Virus record (IMG/VR): IMGVR_UViG_3300034198_002789
Location: 1 to 33,779 of that record
Reading direction: 5' to 3' (one strand)
Source: a virus
Length of the DNA stretch: 33,779 nt
This document shows, piece after piece, positions 7,692 to 15,373 of the stretch (within the stretch, counting starts at the first letter, position 1; each line of letters opens with the position of its first letter). Below the pieces are notes generated by a model. That model saw nothing but the letters and a program-made list of their open reading frames with translations. It was not told the origin of the DNA and did not search any database. A program made the position numbers and the translations under genes.

Positions 7692-8309
7692 TATTCTATT
7701 TAACTTTTCATCAATCTTCTTCTCAAGAAGCTTGAGGAACAATCTTTCACCAACTACATTACGAATAGTTGATTCAATAATCTTCTTATCCTTAGTATAC
7801 TGCTTAGATTCAGTTAAAGCTGGGTATGCGCCTCGGGTTGAAGGATCAGCTACAATATCGAAGGTAAGAAGTTTAAAGTCCTCATTAACAGTTTTAGCCC
7901 CAGTTCTACTTTCACTTAGGGTTCCCATTCCACGGCTAGAAATGCCGATCTTTACTCCCCCTTGAATCAGACCCTCAACAACCTTTCCGGCTGGCGTAGG
8001 GAGGATTTCAGCCTCTCCAATGACCTCTTTACCCTCCATCCAAAGTCCCGTTATGAGGTGGGAAGCATTAGATAGCTTAACCATATCGTAGGTTGGGTGG
8101 TCTAACTCACCTACAAGACGACGCTCTTTAATAGCTTCATTTAAAGACTTGATAGCTCCTTCAAGAACCCTCTGAGGATAAATTCTGTTATTGTTATTCG
8201 CCTCATCCGCTCTTTGGAATGTGCCTCTAACCTTTATTGGTCCCTTACGATTATTTTCGTTTAAGACACGCATGTTTTGTATAATAAATACGTCTTGAAG
8301 TTGTTGCAT
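7686..8309 (-). CDS. gp21: Prohead core serine protease (T4 gp21 family)
   Basis: A 207-aa maturation protease (T4 gp21 is 212 aa) that cuts head precursor proteins after (I/L)xE motifs and then itself. The fold is the herpesvirus-assemblin-like prohead protease group (peptidase family U9/S80). The catalytic histidine is visible as H71 in RRLVGELDHP, matching G-E-L-N-H-P of T4. The catalytic serine is S124 or S125 in IGISSRGMGTL, matching V-S-S-R-G-L-G-S-L. A conserved acidic part follows in EDFKLLTFDIVADPSTRGAY, equivalent to the T4 segment ending in G-P-S. An N-terminal RIYPQRVLEGAIK matches the R-L-Y-P-K-R-I-L-E helix of the family. The C-terminal 40 residues are helical and charged. All key residues are intact, so the enzyme should be active. 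It precedes the scaffold and capsid genes. Confidence 0.96.
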   Translation of the reverse strand: MQQLQDVFIIQNMRVLNENNRKGPIKVRGTFQRADEANNNNRIYPQRVLEGAIKSLNEAIKERRLVGELDHPTYDMVKLSNASHLITGLWMEGKEVIGEAEILPTPAGKVVEGLIQGGVKIGISSRGMGTLSESRTGAKTVNEDFKLLTFDIVADPSTRGAYPALTESKQYTKDKKIIESTIRNVVGERLFLKLLEKKIDEKLNRIN

Positions 8310-8310
8310 G

Positions 8311-8745
8311 TTATTTCTTACCTTTAGCCTTAGCTCTTTCTCTGTCTAGTTGTGAGTTCTTTCTAGAACTAGCTCCAGCATGTCTCCGCATTGTGTCTAC
8401 AGAGTATTTCTTAATTCTTTTAAATGATGCTGGTATACTGCCAGGAGTGAATCCCTTTGCAGTTCTTCCGGCTACATTTTGTTGTCCACTATTACCCCAC
8501 TTATGTTTGGTGACTACATATAGTCTATCTGAATTTTTAGTGGAAAACATCTGACCCATGTATCCATGATGAAGTGCATCATCTATGGAATTATAAACTC
8601 TTACTCTAGTTTTAGTTGGATTTGAGTGAGTCTTAGAGGAATAATTTTGAATAGCCTGCCTACCCTCTTTAGAACCCTTCCCCCGCTCTGTCTTACTCTC
8701 TAATATATCATTAGATTCTTTTAGTAATTTAACGAGATCTTCCAT
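8311..8745 (-). CDS. Small basic protein in head operon, function unknown
   Basis: A 144-aa, very basic protein that I do not recognise. A short acidic helix (MEDLVKLLKESNDILESK) is followed by Gly/Lys/Ser-rich sequence, a central ordered-looking part (TRVRVYNSIDDALHHGYMGQ, then SDRLYVVTKHKWG) and a disordered basic tail (RRHAGASSRKNSQLDRERAK, ending AKGKK). Its start overlaps the previous gene by 17 bases in another frame, and the gp21 ATG follows its stop by one base, so the three genes are almost certainly co-translated. Position next to the protease suggests a prohead internal or core component, perhaps one that contacts DNA or the acidic core protein through its basic tail; this is inference. 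No catalytic motif, membrane segment or cysteine is seen. Confidence 0.72.
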   Translation of the reverse strand: MEDLVKLLKESNDILESKTERGKGSKEGRQAIQNYSSKTHSNPTKTRVRVYNSIDDALHHGYMGQMFSTKNSDRLYVVTKHKWGNSGQQNVAGRTAKGFTPGSIPASFKRIKKYSVDTMRRHAGASSRKNSQLDRERAKAKGKK

Positions 8746-9154
8746 TTAATGCTCTTTTTAATTGAGTTTGTAAATCACTTGAACCCGTTATCTTCCTAAC
8801 TTTTGAAGTTCTACCGACAGATAGATTACCAACTTCGGTCATTTCCTTAATTAAAACTTTAGCTTCCCTAAGAAGTTTAGAAAGTTCTAATACTAGGTTC
8901 TGCATTCTATCTTCTTTATGCTCATTAACCTTAGCTACTTTCTTAGGCTTATGTGAAACCTTCTTACCTTCAGTTACTAATGATACATAATCATCTGGGA
9001 CGGCAATATGGCTAATGTCAGGAGCATTCGCCGATTGGGTAGTAGCCTCTTTTAAAGTTGGTCTAAGGGACTGGGAAGGGTTTTTTGCCATGGAGTTTAA
9101 TATATCCATGGCAAAGTCACCTACTGAAATATTTGGAAGTTGTTTATCACTCAT
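8729..9154 (-). CDS. Small head-operon protein, possible prohead core (gp68-like position)
   Basis: A 141-aa protein with no clear sequence family. It begins LPNISVGDFAMDILNSMAKN, has a short conserved-looking stretch (PDDYVSLVTEGKKV), a helical charged part (RMQNLVLELSKLLREAKV) and a basic C-terminus. Where T4 has genes 67 and 68 upstream of 21, this window has three small charged genes, and this is the middle one; the prohead-core idea is therefore positional. The presence of LKE and other (I/L)xE triplets would suit a protease-processed core protein, but such triplets are common in helical proteins. The ATG has no Shine-Dalgarno sequence; instead a small hairpin (9155-9171) ends directly before it. 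Its 3' end overlaps the next gene by 17 bases. Confidence 0.68.
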   Translation of the reverse strand: MSDKQLPNISVGDFAMDILNSMAKNPSQSLRPTLKEATTQSANAPDISHIAVPDDYVSLVTEGKKVSHKPKKVAKVNEHKEDRMQNLVLELSKLLREAKVLIKEMTEVGNLSVGRTSKVRKITGSSDLQTQLKRALNGRSR

Positions 9155-9171
9155 ACAGTTAAACTAACTGT
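9155..9171. repeat. Small hairpin directly before a start codon
   Basis: ACAGTT (9155-9160) and AACTGT (9166-9171) form a perfect 6-bp stem with a five-base loop. On the minus strand the stem ends one base pair before the ATG at 9154, in place of a ribosome binding site. It lies between the stop of the acidic core protein gene and this start. A role in translational control is possible but unproven, and a 6-bp stem can occur by chance. Confidence 0.35.
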
Positions 9172-9183
9172 AAATTAACTATC

Positions 9184-9618
9184 TCAGCCCTTCTTAGCCT
9201 TCATAGAAACCTTAGGGTAACCTTTCCCAGCACCCTTCATTTTTCCCTTTGGCCCATCGCACATTTCATCCAAGTCCTCACCGTCATTCTCATCCTCTTC
9301 ATCTGATTCGATATCCTCGGCAAGGGTATCAAGGTCCTCGTCGGTGACATCGTTCATCTCGCTAATGATTTCAACCATTAGATTGACATGCTCCATTAGC
9401 TGTTCATCTGAAATATCTTCCTCTAGCTTGGATTCGCAAAGTGGGCAAACATGGGCAGACTCCTCTAGTTGTTCGGAATCATCCTGAGTGACCTCTTCCT
9501 GGGTCTGTGGCTCCTGGGTTACTTCCTCAGTATTCTCAGTGAGTCTAACCCCACCCTTACCCCAGAATGCTTGATTGATTAGTTGATCAACCTCTTCTTT
9601 TAAAATCTCTCTTTTCAT
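9184..9618 (-). CDS. Acidic protein, probable prohead core component (gp67-like)
   Basis: A 144-aa highly acidic protein. Residues 28-55 and 64-120 are dominated by Glu and Asp (for example EDIESDEEDENDGEDLDEM), and the last 20 residues switch to Lys/Gly (GKMKGAGKGYPKVSMKAKKG). A Cys-x-x-Cys pair sits in HVCPLCESKL (C58, C61); with H56 nearby and one more Cys at 120 it is at most half of a zinc-binding site. LTE (26-28) fits the (I/L)xE rule of the gp21 protease. Highly acidic internal core proteins such as T4 gp67 lie just upstream of gene 21 and help assemble the prohead, so a core role is likely; sequence identity to gp67 is not claimed. The ATG is preceded by CGAGG at about 9 bases. This is the first gene after the largest gap in the window. 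Confidence 0.6.
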   Translation of the reverse strand: MKREILKEEVDQLINQAFWGKGGVRLTENTEEVTQEPQTQEEVTQDDSEQLEESAHVCPLCESKLEEDISDEQLMEHVNLMVEIISEMNDVTDEDLDTLAEDIESDEEDENDGEDLDEMCDGPKGKMKGAGKGYPKVSMKAKKG

Positions 9619-9677
9619 AATTTATAAACCTCGATAAATGTAATTAATTACCTACTAGTATCTATGGGAGAACTTAA

Positions 9678-9720
9678 AATATTTTAATTAATTTTTATTA
9701 ATTGTTTTAATTAAAATATT
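9678..9720. repeat. 14-bp AT-only inverted repeat between tail fibre and head genes
   Basis: AATATTTTAATTAA (9678-9691) and TTAATTAAAATATT (9707-9720) are perfect reverse complements around a 15-base A/T-rich spacer. The right arm overlaps the stop codon of the 720-aa gene (9719-9721). On the minus strand the fold is followed by TTTTAAGTTCTCCC, not by a long T tract. It sits in the largest intergenic gap (9619-9718), at the change from tail fibre to head genes. It could be a weak terminator, an RNA-processing structure or a binding dyad. Confidence 0.6.
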
Positions 9721-11881
9721 AAGTTATAGGAACCGCACTGAATCTTGATCTTTCCATAATTTTAAATCCAGTTAAATATAACTTAAAGATAATATTTTGT
9801 GAACTATAACCTGGGCTTGCTGTAACCGAATTACTTAGCCAAAGTTGTTGTCTTCCGGCATAAGTTCTCAATCTTAATGGAAGCACTGGAGCTTTTAAGC
9901 CAGCACCGTCAGAAGATCCATTTCCTGGGACATAATATGAAAAATTATTTATAGCCCCATTTCCACCATAATTATCACCATTTTGTATATCTCCACCATC
10001 TATCCAAGTTCCCAAAGTTATAACTTTTCTAAATATGCCTTGATCAAATGCATCAGCATTTCTATCTACAATACTAACAAATAAGGAGTGTGGAGCAACA
10101 TCACCCCCAGTATGAACCCCCTCTACTTTAAACATAACTTCTAGTAAATATTTTCTATATTGCGGAGCAGGATCTAATCTAGTATTAGCTGCAAACATCT
10201 CACTATCTGGACTGTAGTAAGTATTTCCTAATACCCCCGATAAAGCACTTGCAGGTATTATTATTTCCTTACTGTCACTTATATTACCCCAATCAGTGTA
10301 AGCATTTCCAGAAGCTAGTAAAAGTTCATTTTGTAAATAAATTGTTTTTGAAGAATCAACATATATTGTTTGAAAATTTGTTGGAATTGAATTATATAAT
10401 TTTTTAAGTTCATAATCCATCTCAGCTTGAGTTACTATTGGATTAGCTAAAGATGGAGCAGGAACAGCAGCAGCAATACCTGCACGTTCATTGTAAGACA
10501 ATTCAGTTGTTCTAAAGAATGGTCTAATGTCGATAACATCTGTATTATTTAGAATAGGTATATCAGCTTCATTTAATGAAGCAGTTTTCTTAACAACAAT
10601 ATAGGCTATTGGAAGGATTGATTGACCGACCAAAGCAAAATTATCTGTAGTTAATTCTTCATCTAATAATGGAGTTAGATTCATTAAATCATCAGGTGAT
10701 GGGAAAGACCCAGCAATTTGAACTCCAGATATAGTAAATCCAGTATTTACAGATGCTTGATCATTTACGTTTGGTAATATTTTTAAATCACCATTTGAAG
10801 TGAATCCATCTTGTAGTAATTTTATTGAGCCGGTTGTATAGGTATAATCTAAACCAATACCTGCACCTCTTACAATACCTAATGCAGGTCTAGTAAGTGT
10901 GGTAGGAAGTCCATTACTATCAAATTTTGCTACTGTAGTTGAACTAGTATCTATTGCTTTTGAGTATATGAATAGTAAATCTATTCTTTGAATTGCATTG
11001 GTTAAAAGTCTAGTAACACCATACTCATCTTTGTAATAAAAATCATTAGCATCAAAAGCAGGTATTTCTATGTTTAATTGTTCTGATACATCAACTATAG
11101 CAGTTCTCGCTATACCTCTCCATCTCTTTATAAATTCAGGTTCTGCTGTTTGTAAAGATGCAAATCCTAATGCTACGTTATCAGAAGCATATTGCTTTAT
11201 AATAAAATCTGCTCTACCTTGAACTGCTATTGTTTGGTCACCAGTTGGATTTTCAAAAGAGTTAGGTCTTCTTTGGAAGTTGGTAAATACTTGAGCTTTT
11301 AATAATGGAAATATAGGCTGATCTATATTATTTGGATTTAAATTACCCGTAGATAAGTTTGGTGGAGTTGAACTTAAGAATGTAGCATTTCCTTTATCAG
11401 GTAGCCAAGCTGGGTAGGAGAAAGCTCTTTCCGCCAAGCCGTTCATCCCTAATCCACCAGTTAGTATATTTTGTTTAAATTTATAAATAACTGATGATAG
11501 GGTAGAATCACTTAATGTCTTTGCATACCAAGTATTATATTCATTAATACCTGATCCGGTAATACTGGTTAATATCTGTAATGGAGTTAGATTATAAGCA
11601 TCATTTATTCTAGCAGTAAATCTACCTGGCTTTACGTATACAACATTATCAGTTCCATTAACATAGGGCTTTAGTTCAGAAAAAGAATTTCTATCTAAGT
11701 CTTTTGCTGATAAAATATCTAAATTTACATTTACATTTTTTACTTGATCTCGTAACCACAAATTATTTTCTTGAAGTTGCTTTAATGGTATATTTTCAAC
11801 TTCATAATAAATAGGATCATTAGATTTAAAATATCTAATAGGATCAGTAAATCTATATTGACTCTCTGTATATTGTGGCAT
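9719..11881 (-). CDS. Large tail fibre/baseplate structural protein
   Basis: A 720-aa virion protein. Residues 25-47 carry YYEVENIPLKQLQENNLWL, resembling the motif at residues 32-48 of the next-upstream beta-helix protein; I infer a shared docking element. A second recognisable stretch around the middle is VIDIRPFFRTTELSYNERAG, a pattern I associate with structural proteins of T4-like phages. The C-terminal 180 residues look like a beta-sandwich (YLLEVMFKVEGVHTGG, SLFVSIVDRNADAFDQG, NIIFKLYLTGFKIM). There is no signal peptide or membrane segment. Its ATG overlaps the stop of the beta-helix gene as TAATG. A role as fibre, fibre connector or baseplate decoration is inferred; an enzyme role is not suggested by any motif. 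The gene is clearly real from its length and coupling. Confidence 0.75.
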   Translation of the reverse strand: MPQYTESQYRFTDPIRYFKSNDPIYYEVENIPLKQLQENNLWLRDQVKNVNVNLDILSAKDLDRNSFSELKPYVNGTDNVVYVKPGRFTARINDAYNLTPLQILTSITGSGINEYNTWYAKTLSDSTLSSVIYKFKQNILTGGLGMNGLAERAFSYPAWLPDKGNATFLSSTPPNLSTGNLNPNNIDQPIFPLLKAQVFTNFQRRPNSFENPTGDQTIAVQGRADFIIKQYASDNVALGFASLQTAEPEFIKRWRGIARTAIVDVSEQLNIEIPAFDANDFYYKDEYGVTRLLTNAIQRIDLLFIYSKAIDTSSTTVAKFDSNGLPTTLTRPALGIVRGAGIGLDYTYTTGSIKLLQDGFTSNGDLKILPNVNDQASVNTGFTISGVQIAGSFPSPDDLMNLTPLLDEELTTDNFALVGQSILPIAYIVVKKTASLNEADIPILNNTDVIDIRPFFRTTELSYNERAGIAAAVPAPSLANPIVTQAEMDYELKKLYNSIPTNFQTIYVDSSKTIYLQNELLLASGNAYTDWGNISDSKEIIIPASALSGVLGNTYYSPDSEMFAANTRLDPAPQYRKYLLEVMFKVEGVHTGGDVAPHSLFVSIVDRNADAFDQGIFRKVITLGTWIDGGDIQNGDNYGGNGAINNFSYYVPGNGSSDGAGLKAPVLPLRLRTYAGRQQLWLSNSVTASPGYSSQNIIFKLYLTGFKIMERSRFSAVPIT

Positions 11882-14800
11882 TAGTTATCCCTCTCTATAT
11901 CAAACACGTTGACCGATTTTAAACCTCTGTTATTATATGAACTTCCGTAATTAGAATCTTTGTATGGGTATTGAATAGATACCAATTTTGCATTTCCAGA
12001 TTTACCAACTGAACAATGTTTAGCATTTGCAAAAGTTTCGGCAGCAGATTGATCTAATACAATTCTACCCCTAGTTGGGTCTACCACACCAGATCCATAT
12101 AAATATCCAGAAGTTAAAAGTGTAGTTGATGGTTTATTCCATATTGAAACATATGTTGCACTTACACCAGAGAATACGCCAACATTTCCTGATGGTTGAT
12201 ATCCTTGAGAATAAATTTGTGGAAGTATACCATAAGAAGAATTTGCAGTTTGGCTATTATTTACATCAAATAGTGAATAAGTAATAGGGTCAACTGAGAA
12301 ATATAATCTAAATGGTCCATAATTTTCAGCAGAAGTTTTTGCAAAAGGATGAGTAACTCCTGATCCAAAATAATCTAGAATTGATATTGAACTGGTATCA
12401 GGAGTTGTCATTGGAAGACCGCTAGCTGGGATTCCAGCGCCACTTGTCCAAAGTCCTAGTGGGCCTTGATATTTAGTAGCACTCGGATATGAACCGGAAA
12501 CTGATATGTGCGACGCTTTAAGTTGTGAATTATCAGCAATATTCCAAATAAATAATTTTGAATTAATACTAGCTAAATTAGCATCAAAATAAGCTGCTGA
12601 TGGCTGCCACCCATATCCGCAGGGGAAAGTAACATTATGAATATCAACTAAGCTACCATTCAAAGCTCTTACACAATAACCTCCACCAGTCACAGTGCTT
12701 AAATCATTTGAAGTTGCAGTTCCTGTTAAAGCAAGTATAAAGTGTAATCTACCTGCACCAGCATTAGGATTAGTATTAGCGATAAATTTATCTGTACCAG
12801 CAGTGGTAGCTGGGAAAGCAACTCCATAGATACCAGTTCCGGGAGTAGCCACATAGCTATCAGCAATTGGATTTGGATAAAATTGAATACTTCCAGATGA
12901 AGTAAAATTCTCATCAACTACATCTTTATAATCTGTATTATTTGTAGTAAGTAATGAAGTATTTCCAGATCTAATCCAACTAGCAGAGGTTGATCCTAGG
13001 TCTCGCATACTTAGAGTGGATTTATTATCTACTACGATGCAAGCTCTAGTAGAGTGTAACTCAACAGCAGTGTGATTTGCTCCATTAGAAAGATTAAAAG
13101 AACTTACATCAATAGATCCATCATAATTTGATTTATGAGGATTTATATTTATTTTAGAATTATTATCTGCAAGTAAGTCAACACCAAACCCATATATCAC
13201 TGTTGGACCATTAATTTCTATTTGAGATGAATCCCCAGCGTATACTGCTGCTAGCTTGCTATTATTAGATTTAATTGGAGGACCTTTGATAATTGTTGCA
13301 TAATTTTTAGCTCCAATTAATCTAACTTTAGAATTATTATTACACTGTATCTGGCTACCCTTTAAAGAGTATGAAGAATTTGAATGTAAATCAGATCTAT
13401 TTGATTTTACAGATATTAATATAGCTTCTGAGTTATTATTAATTTCAATAGCAGGTATTGGAATATCCGTAGTACTATTATTATTTTTTGTTCCCATACT
13501 TTCATCAAAAATTATTTGAGTAAATATGGAATCCATACCTGAAGTAAATATTGGAGTTATTTTTGAATTATTTAATTTTAAATGTTGTCCATTAAAATTA
13601 AACTTTAATGCCTGATCTAGACCAGTCACTAAATTTTTATTATAAATAATTTGAGAACCATAACCATCAATACCAAATTTTTGATTATATTGTAGTAATA
13701 ACTTATGTGCTTCTAAAACAGAGGATTCTAATGTAATACCTTTTAAATTTTCATAAACATTTAATGAAACATCTAAAGAAACTTTTGAATTACTACATTT
13801 AATCCCATTTCCAACATTTTGACAAACATTAAAATTAATTAATCTAGTGTTTAAATCACCACCAATTAAATTTGAATTATTTAATATAATTCCATTAGTA
13901 TTTTTACTAATTTCAAATACGCAGTTCTCATTTATGAATGGTAGATATTTAGTAAAATAATTACCAGTTCCTCCAGGACCACCATTTGTATAATAAGACG
14001 ATACCGTATTATTTTGTAAAATTTCCTCAATAACTCTTGTTGAACTAAGTTCAATATTACTATTATTTGCTAAAATTCCTGCTGCCGGATCATCATATGT
14101 GATAGTTGCTGGGGATGTTCCAACATTAGTAGAATTAAATAATACTCCTTTTCTTCTAGTATTCCAAGGATTAGTTAATCTTGTATTAGTTCCATCAAAA
14201 TTATAAATTCTAGTTGCTACAAACCCTCTAAGAAGTTTTACATTAGAGTTATTTACATATAGTCCAGCTTTTCTATAACGGCAAACTACATTATTTTCTA
14301 AATAAATATTATTACTATCACTTATTTCTATACCATAATAATTGTCTGTTCTATTTGCACCATTACCATCAAGGAAAAAGTTTCTTATAAAAATAGGTCC
14401 ATCACAATTAGTAACAACAATTTTATCTAATTTATTCCCATAAAATAAACCTTTTGATTTTGCATTAAGTGCATAGTAAGTTTGAAAATCCGCTGCCGTT
14501 AAATTATCTGACAATAATGAACCATCAAATTCATCTATGGTGCTCACATCATAAGTTGATATTGAATCGTATGTATTTTTAGTTGTATCAAGATCAAATA
14601 CTTTAAAGTCGATAGTTCCTGAAGCAGCATTAAATGGACTTTGTATAGATTCACTGATTAAATTAGATTTACCAAATTTTGTATAAGGACTCACAAATCC
14701 ATTAAAATTAGACGTAAACCTTGAATCTGTAATTGAACTAAAAACATTAGTTCCTATACTTATACAAGAACTATCTAAAAAGTGCCCTCTAACTGAAAAT

Positions 14801-15372
14801 AATTTATTATTATTAAAAGACGTAAATTGACAAATAACTGATGAAGCATATCCTAAAGTATTATTAGTTGTTGCACCATATAGTATATTAAGTAATATTG
14901 AATTAATAATTGGATTTCCGTTAGATGTATATTGAGCAGAAGCATCTCCTTCGGATTTAGCAAAGTTTCTATTAATAATTTCTAATGATCCTCTTGGACC
15001 AAACTTAAAATTATCTAATACTAAATCTCCAAGGGAACCAAAGCTACCAACCTCAATAATTACTGGGAAATTAATAGTTTGTGGTAATGCTGCAATAGCT
15101 GCACTAACTGATTTGAATACATTTTTATTGCAGCCTGTTACTGAGTCTGGCGCATCTGCTGAGACAGCTAAGGCCACGCCACCTATACTTGAAGTTGGGA
15201 ATCCTAGTTTTTCCCAGACTTGTATAGTTCTATCCTCTAAATCATACAATGGTAAGTTATCTTGTTCCCAATTGTAAAAAGAACTAGTATCAAATTTAGA
15301 TACTTTTTCAGTCCAACAATTGAACAGTTTAGTAGAACCAAAACTAGTATAGATATCGTCTTTTAAGAACAT
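11881..15372 (-). CDS. Right-handed beta-helix tail protein (tailspike-like)
   Basis: A 1163-aa virion protein. N-terminal residues 32-48 contain FYNWEQDNLPLYDLEDR, the likely docking motif shared with the 720-aa protein. Residues about 80-125 (VFKSVSAAIAALPQTINFPV then IIEVGSFG) are the lead-in usual for pectate-lyase-like helices. Residues about 310-790 are short strands with recurring Asn-Asn-Ser-(Lys/Asn)-(Val/Ile/Leu) turns at about 374, 436, 498, 601, 646, 679, 703 and 737, an asparagine ladder of a parallel beta-helix. The C-terminal 350 residues are Ser/Thr/Gly-rich and probably form the host-contacting tip. Such helices in tailspikes bind or cut surface polysaccharide; no catalytic acid cluster can be assigned by eye, so binding is safer than hydrolysis. 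The DNA is among the most AT-rich here. The 720-aa gene is translationally coupled downstream. Confidence 0.82.
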   Translation of the reverse strand: MFLKDDIYTSFGSTKLFNCWTEKVSKFDTSSFYNWEQDNLPLYDLEDRTIQVWEKLGFPTSSIGGVALAVSADAPDSVTGCNKNVFKSVSAAIAALPQTINFPVIIEVGSFGSLGDLVLDNFKFGPRGSLEIINRNFAKSEGDASAQYTSNGNPIINSILLNILYGATTNNTLGYASSVICQFTSFNNNKLFSVRGHFLDSSCISIGTNVFSSITDSRFTSNFNGFVSPYTKFGKSNLISESIQSPFNAASGTIDFKVFDLDTTKNTYDSISTYDVSTIDEFDGSLLSDNLTAADFQTYYALNAKSKGLFYGNKLDKIVVTNCDGPIFIRNFFLDGNGANRTDNYYGIEISDSNNIYLENNVVCRYRKAGLYVNNSNVKLLRGFVATRIYNFDGTNTRLTNPWNTRRKGVLFNSTNVGTSPATITYDDPAAGILANNSNIELSSTRVIEEILQNNTVSSYYTNGGPGGTGNYFTKYLPFINENCVFEISKNTNGIILNNSNLIGGDLNTRLINFNVCQNVGNGIKCSNSKVSLDVSLNVYENLKGITLESSVLEAHKLLLQYNQKFGIDGYGSQIIYNKNLVTGLDQALKFNFNGQHLKLNNSKITPIFTSGMDSIFTQIIFDESMGTKNNNSTTDIPIPAIEINNNSEAILISVKSNRSDLHSNSSYSLKGSQIQCNNNSKVRLIGAKNYATIIKGPPIKSNNSKLAAVYAGDSSQIEINGPTVIYGFGVDLLADNNSKININPHKSNYDGSIDVSSFNLSNGANHTAVELHSTRACIVVDNKSTLSMRDLGSTSASWIRSGNTSLLTTNNTDYKDVVDENFTSSGSIQFYPNPIADSYVATPGTGIYGVAFPATTAGTDKFIANTNPNAGAGRLHFILALTGTATSNDLSTVTGGGYCVRALNGSLVDIHNVTFPCGYGWQPSAAYFDANLASINSKLFIWNIADNSQLKASHISVSGSYPSATKYQGPLGLWTSGAGIPASGLPMTTPDTSSISILDYFGSGVTHPFAKTSAENYGPFRLYFSVDPITYSLFDVNNSQTANSSYGILPQIYSQGYQPSGNVGVFSGVSATYVSIWNKPSTTLLTSGYLYGSGVVDPTRGRIVLDQSAAETFANAKHCSVGKSGNAKLVSIQYPYKDSNYGSSYNNRGLKSVNVFDIERDN

Positions 15373-15373
15373 G

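Noticed and set aside
9349-9450. CPLC motif as a complete zinc finger
   Set aside because: No second pair of metal ligands at suitable spacing; only one further Cys near the C-terminus.
9619-9632. TATAAATT just before the acidic core gene as a late promoter
   Set aside because: It sits only 3 bases from the ATG and after the ribosome binding site, so it cannot supply this gene with a leader.
9946-9953. T4 late-promoter-like TATAAATA on the minus strand, also at 21751-21758, 32289-32296 and 33033-33040
   Set aside because: All lie inside coding sequence, far from following gene starts, in AT-rich DNA where the octamer is expected by chance. None is in an intergenic gap.
12726-12917. Short minus-strand frame inside the beta-helix gene
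   Set aside because: A Leu/Met-rich out-of-frame shadow of an AT-rich coding region.
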